A stretch of DNA of 64,000 nucleotides from QHXQ01 sp045807745 (GTDB lineage: Bacteria > Acidobacteriota > Blastocatellia > Pyrinomonadales > Pyrinomonadaceae). The stretch is taken from contig JBJMGT010000023.1 of the NCBI GenBank assembly GCA_045807745.1, forward strand, positions 1-64,000. The letters run 5' to 3'. The translations under genes and the position numbers were made by a program. This document shows positions 60,542 through 64,000 of this stretch, one piece after another. The first letter of the stretch is position 1, and each line of letters opens with the position of its first letter. The notes beneath the pieces are model-generated. The model was not told where the DNA came from, did no database searches, and was given only the letters and a program-made list of their open reading frames with translations.

Positions 60542-61138
60542 TTACGCTGCACGGCGGCGTGTGCGGCGGGCGTTTGCAGTCTTGAGCGACGGAGGCTCGG
60601 CCACATCGGCGGCGGGCACGGCCGCGAGCGGCGCACCCTTCGTCGTGTGCCGTGCGCGGCGGGCGGCCGTGCGTTCAGCCTCGTCGGCGACGGCGCGCTT
60701 CATCTTCTCGATACGCTTGCGCGGCACGAGTTGGAAACGCAACTCCATCTCCTGCGAGACCTTGTAGATGGTCACGGGCTTGTGCCCACGCGCGGCACGG
60801 CGCAAGACCTCTTCGTGTTCGAGCAACTCCGCGCGCCCCTCTTTGTCGATCCAGATAAACATGGCTTGGGCCATCTCTCGCTTCACCTCCAGACGAATTA
60901 ATTCGCGCACATCCACTGCGCGCGCGACCGGCGCGATGACGGGCAGCGTGCGCGTCGGTGTCGGCTGACTATCGCGCCGCGCGGCGTAGTAGTCGGCGAC
61001 GGCTGCGTCCACCTCTTCGCGCCGCTCGTCGTAGAAGAGCGCGAAGTCGCGACAGCGCGTGCGGTAGACGCAATTGACCGAACAGACCAGCGCGTCTTTG
61101 AAGTGCCCGTAGCGATTGCAATAGAGTTTCAAACGCAT
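60542..61138 (-). CDS. hypothetical protein with N-terminal Cys cluster and basic tail
   Basis: 198 residues, ATG with GAGGTGA upstream. N-terminal Cys at 7, 19, 23 and 29 (YCNRYGHFKDALVCSVNCVY, then RTRC) could bind zinc or an iron-sulfur cluster. A helical middle (ELIRLEVKREMAQAMFIWIDKEG) and a basic Ala/Arg-rich tail ending ARRTRRRAA, like histone-H1-type tails, follow. No family recognised; the tail suggests nucleic-acid binding. No membrane segment. A second tail copy lies at 60010-60132. Confidence 0.7.
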   Translation of the reverse strand: MRLKLYCNRYGHFKDALVCSVNCVYRTRCRDFALFYDERREEVDAAVADYYAARRDSQPTPTRTLPVIAPVARAVDVRELIRLEVKREMAQAMFIWIDKEGRAELLEHEEVLRRAARGHKPVTIYKVSQEMELRFQLVPRKRIEKMKRAVADEAERTAARRARHTTKGAPLAAVPAADVAEPPSLKTANARRTRRRAA

Positions 61139-61441
61139 GGCGTCACCTCACAACGGGCGTTGGTGAGACACGGCAACAGCGATTGACTTAAAGGCGGCAG
61201 ACGCGTCCACGACAGCTCGGGAGTAAAGCGACTATAACACGCGCGTGTCGCACATGCAACAAATCACAGCACGTGAAACACGGTGAAATAAGTTGAAGTT
61301 TTTGCGCTGACGCGCGTGGCGCGGCCTTATAATCGGCGCGCGCCGAATGACCGCGCATGCTGTTCACAAATGTCCGTTCCTTGATTTCCTTTTGCGCCGC
61401 AGCGCTCACCCGCGGCCTCACCGGAGAGGAGTAACCTGACA
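61139..61441. promoter_or_regulatory. divergent promoter region
   Basis: 303-bp gap between divergent genes. It holds TATAAT at 61328-61333 facing right, without a good -35 at 17 bp, and the 12-bp palindrome ACACGCGCGTGT at 61237-61248 on the left-facing side. No gene is seen. Confidence 0.45.
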
Positions 61442-61948
61442 ATGTACCGACCGAATTTTTGTGCAGAATGCGGCGCACGCATTGAGCGCACGCGTTGGCA
61501 TGCTTGGACGAGTCGTCGCTTCTGTCCGAACTGCGCGCCGCAGTTTCGTCGTGGGCGCATCACGCGCCCGCTCGCAGCCTGTCTCCTGCTTGCCGGTCTC
61601 GGCTTCATCGCGGGGCGCGCACTTCGACACGCACCGCCGCCGCTCGTCGTCGCCGGCGGCGCGTTACCCGTGCCGCTCACCAACACGGTCGCCGTGCACA
61701 CAACGCAAGCCGCCGTCATCGGCGCACAACCCGCACCTGCTTACGGCCCTGACGGCACGACCGCCGAGCGCCCTACAGACCCGGACGAGATCATCTCCAT
61801 CTGCGGCGCGCGCACAAAGAAGGGCACGCCCTGCCAACGTCGTGTGCGCGGCACGGGGCGCTGCTGGCAGCACCTCGGCAAACCCGCCATGCTCCCGCCG
61901 GAGAAACTGATCGTGCAAGGACATCTGCCGCCGGCAGAGAGCAAATAA
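61442..61948 (+). CDS. zinc-ribbon membrane protein with C-terminal Cys motif
   Basis: 168 residues, ATG with GAGGAG upstream. Zinc ribbon at the N terminus: C7-x2-C10 and C28-x2-C31. One membrane helix (about 42-60). A Pro/Ala/Thr-rich linker leads to a second Cys motif near the end: CGARTKKGTPCQRRVRGTGRC, then WQH. This C-terminal pattern occurs in many short bacterial and phage proteins of unknown function and likely binds zinc. The N terminus would be cytosolic; topology of the C-terminal motif is uncertain. Confidence 0.8.
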   Translation: MYRPNFCAECGARIERTRWHAWTSRRFCPNCAPQFRRGRITRPLAACLLLAGLGFIAGRALRHAPPPLVVAGGALPVPLTNTVAVHTTQAAVIGAQPAPAYGPDGTTAERPTDPDEIISICGARTKKGTPCQRRVRGTGRCWQHLGKPAMLPPEKLIVQGHLPPAESK

Positions 61949-62017
61949 ATTGCGGACTGCGGATTTCGGATTGCGGATTAGCAGACAAGTGCTTTGCTAA
62001 ATCCGCAATCCGCAATT
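61948..62017. repeat. AATTGCGGACTGCGGATTT hairpin repeat
   Basis: Arms 61948-61966 and 61999-62017 match at 18 of 19 positions; a nested copy of GGATTGCGGATT begins at 61968. It fills the 72 bp between the convergent ends of the zinc-ribbon and tricorn-type genes and may end both transcripts. Confidence 0.75.
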
Positions 62018-62020
62018 GCC

Positions 62021-64000
62021 TTACTTGATCGTCTTGACCGGCGCGGGCGGGCGCGGCGGCAACTTCGACGGGTGGTCTTTGAGCTTCGTCATGATCTCGG
62101 CGACGGCACGTTCAAGTTGCGGATCATGGCCCGCGATGACGGACTGCGGATCGTTATCGACCACGATGTCCGGATCGACGCCGTGCCCTTCGATAATCCA
62201 CTCGCCTTTAGCATTAGCGAAGCCGGTCTCCGGCACGCTGATCGAGCCGCCGTCGATGAGCGGCCCCTTGTTGCTGATGCCGACCACGCCGCCCCAAGAG
62301 CGTTTGCCGATGAGCGGCCCCAAGCCAGCCTCGCGGAACATGGCGGGGAAGATGTCGCCGTCCGAACCCGAAAACTCGTTCAAGAGCGCGACCATCGGGC
62401 CATGGAACGTGCCGTCCGGATAAGTCAATGCATCTTCGTTCGTGCGCGTGTAACTAAGCGCAAGCACCTTGCGGCGCAGACGTTCGATTAGCATGCGCGA
62501 GACGTTGCCGCCGCCGTTGGCGCGGTCGTCAACGATGAGACCCTCTTTGTTGATCTGCCCGTAGTACCACTTGATGAACTCGCGTATGCCGTTCGCGCCC
62601 ATGTCGGGCAGGTGTATGTAGCCCACGCGCCCGCCCGTCATCTCGTTCACGCGACGACGATTGCCTTCAATCCAGTCGAGGTAGATCAGATTGCTCTCAT
62701 CTGTAATCGGGCGATAAGAGACTGTGCGCGCGCCGTCCATAGTCGGGCGCGAGTTGACTGTGAGCGCGACCGGATTATCGGCCTTATTGCGCAGCAAACG
62801 GTAAGGGTCTTCGTCCGACTTCAACTCTTCGCCGTCAATCGCTAAGACATAATCGCCGACGCTCACGTTCATGCCGATCTCGCGCAAGGGCGAACGATAG
62901 ATGTCCTCTTCATTCTCGCCCGCGAGGATTTTGCTGATGCGGAAGCGACCGGCTTGTTTGTCGAGCGTAAAGCGCGCACCGGGCAAGCCGTAGCGCGGGC
63001 GCGGCGGGAGTTGGAAGTCGCCGCCCTCGACGTAGGCGTGCCCGATGGTCAACTCTGAGACCATCTCGCTGATGACGTAGTTCAGATCAGACCGATGCGC
63101 AACGTACTTCAAGAGCGGCCGGTACTGCTCACGCAGTGCCGCCCAATCGTAGCCGTGCATGTTCGGCACGTAGAACCAATCGCGGTAGCGCCGCCAGACT
63201 TCGTTGAAGATGTTCTCCCACTCTTCGGCCGGCACGCGATCAACAAACAGGTTCGCGGTCGAGACCGCCTTGCGCGACTTGTCGCCGCCGGGCACAGCAT
63301 CGTAGAGCGCGAAGCCGGGGCCTTGCCCGACCAGCACCTTCGAGCCGTCGTCCGACATGACGTAGCCGCGTATGTCGTCCACGAGCGTCGTGTCTTTGCG
63401 ATCCTTGAGCGAGTAGATGTGGAGCACAGTCGGGCGGTCGCCTTGCCGGCCGTAGAAGAAGGCGGGGCCGGTGGCGTAGAGCAGGAAGCCGGGCTTCGCC
63501 GATAGGCCACCGATGTTGTCGGCCGGAATTGGCGCGCGCGCGACGCGCAAGGCTAGGCCGTCGAAGTCAATCGTCATCGTGGCCGGTTTGGCCTCGGCTT
63601 TGGTTTCGGTCGGCGTAGCAGTCGGCGTCGGAGTAGCTTGCTCGGCGGGCTTCGCCGGGCCGCTCGGCTCTTTCTTCAACTCCTTGTTGATGTCCTCGGT
63701 CGGCTTCTTCGGCGGTTGCGACTCGCCGCTGTCTTTGGGCGGCGTGGGCTGTGCGTCCGCGTCCGACTTGGCAATCGTCACCTCGTCCGATTCGGGCGGG
63801 AACGGATGCTTGACATCCTTGCGGAGCGCCATCGCGTAGATGTACGTCTCGCGGTTGGTCGCGTAGTTGAATTCAAACGTGGAAATCTGCGGCGCGAACT
63901 CGCGGTCGCTCAGGTAGTAGAGATAATCGCCCTTCGGGTCCCACGCGGGACTGTAGGCGTTGAACTGTTCGTCTGTGATGTGGTGCAACTGATTGTCCTG
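62021..64000 (-). CDS. tricorn-type S41 protease, C-terminal part (runs off the window)
   Basis: Partial: the 5' end lies beyond 64000 and the frame is open to the last base (DNQLHHITDEQFNAYSPAWD). The visible part has the end of a beta-propeller, a Pro/Glu/Lys-rich linker (DVKHPFPPES to TPTPTATPTETKAEAKP), a C1 helical domain, a PDZ domain (about YRSPLREIGMNVSVGDYVLAIDGEEL) and the S41 core. Nucleophile Ser is in NEFSGSDGDIFP; GHGVDPDIV holds the late Glu/Asp site; HAYVEGGD supplies the His, with IG before it where archaeal tricorn has TS. Degrades peptides, probably in periplasm in this group. Confidence 0.9.
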   Translation of the reverse strand, partial: QDNQLHHITDEQFNAYSPAWDPKGDYLYYLSDREFAPQISTFEFNYATNRETYIYAMALRKDVKHPFPPESDEVTIAKSDADAQPTPPKDSGESQPPKKPTEDINKELKKEPSGPAKPAEQATPTPTATPTETKAEAKPATMTIDFDGLALRVARAPIPADNIGGLSAKPGFLLYATGPAFFYGRQGDRPTVLHIYSLKDRKDTTLVDDIRGYVMSDDGSKVLVGQGPGFALYDAVPGGDKSRKAVSTANLFVDRVPAEEWENIFNEVWRRYRDWFYVPNMHGYDWAALREQYRPLLKYVAHRSDLNYVISEMVSELTIGHAYVEGGDFQLPPRPRYGLPGARFTLDKQAGRFRISKILAGENEEDIYRSPLREIGMNVSVGDYVLAIDGEELKSDEDPYRLLRNKADNPVALTVNSRPTMDGARTVSYRPITDESNLIYLDWIEGNRRRVNEMTGGRVGYIHLPDMGANGIREFIKWYYGQINKEGLIVDDRANGGGNVSRMLIERLRRKVLALSYTRTNEDALTYPDGTFHGPMVALLNEFSGSDGDIFPAMFREAGLGPLIGKRSWGGVVGISNKGPLIDGGSISVPETGFANAKGEWIIEGHGVDPDIVVDNDPQSVIAGHDPQLERAVAEIMTKLKDHPSKLPPRPPAPVKTIK

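Overview
The window is a GC-rich bacterial chromosome segment, most likely from an Acidobacteriota member of the Blastocatellia type. This is an inference from gene content: two VWFA-related secreted proteins of the acidobacterial kind, Oar-like TonB receptors with an N-terminal carboxypeptidase-regulatory domain, secreted TPR proteins with the same fold, a CadC-like winged-helix/TPR regulator, MalT/SARP-type STAND regulators, a tricorn-type protease, and many long intergenic hairpin repeats. No rRNA or other taxonomic marker is present. I see no prophage, CRISPR array or complete insertion sequence.

Layout. 1-3384: lower-glycolysis genes gpmI and eno on the minus strand with a small zinc-ribbon gene between them. 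3515-4087: a decayed insertion element (inverted ends, transposase tail, small membrane-protein gene). 4143-9568: secreted or membrane proteins (heme-motif peptide, VWA protein, iron-permease-like protein, M1 metallopeptidase, DUF6702 protein). 9693-13262: a two-gene unit, a class III nucleotide cyclase fused to a STAND-type ATPase, then a membrane STAND ATPase with an unusual Gly-Val repeat. 13265-18791: a receiver-domain remnant, a KdpD/KdpE-like two-component pair, a small membrane protein and an APC permease that may be a KimA-like potassium importer. 18827-23455: NTF2-like protein and a peptide ABC transporter (two permeases and a divergent binding lipoprotein, no ATPase). 23635-31077: a subtilase with 8-residue GIAVTGAD repeats and SLH-like ends, a large MalT/SARP regulator and an orphan MalT-like ATPase.

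31481-46785: two S9 peptidases bracket a nutrient-uptake-like block of two TonB-dependent receptors, two CarbR-TPR secreted proteins and a LolA-like protein. 46962-54004: DUF2252 protein, a DUF4062-STAND-TPR protein resembling defence STANDs, and a secreted sugar dehydrogenase with Ig and lamin-tail-like modules. 54296-54369: tRNA-Arg(ACG). 54425-64000: a second VWA protein, the CadC-like regulator, a three-gene envelope cluster (coiled coil, thioredoxin-like, Cys-rich secreted protein), VOC protein, two Cys-motif proteins, and a tricorn-type protease running off the right edge.

Themes: secreted protein degradation (M1, S8, two S9, S41) with peptide uptake, and an unusual density of P-loop STAND-type regulators (five). 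The best candidates for an undescribed system are the cyclase-STAND/Gly-repeat STAND pair, the GIAVTGAD subtilase, and the Cys-rich/thioredoxin cluster. Several classes of long hairpin repeat sit at gene ends; one appears to supply the N-terminal coding sequence of a gene.
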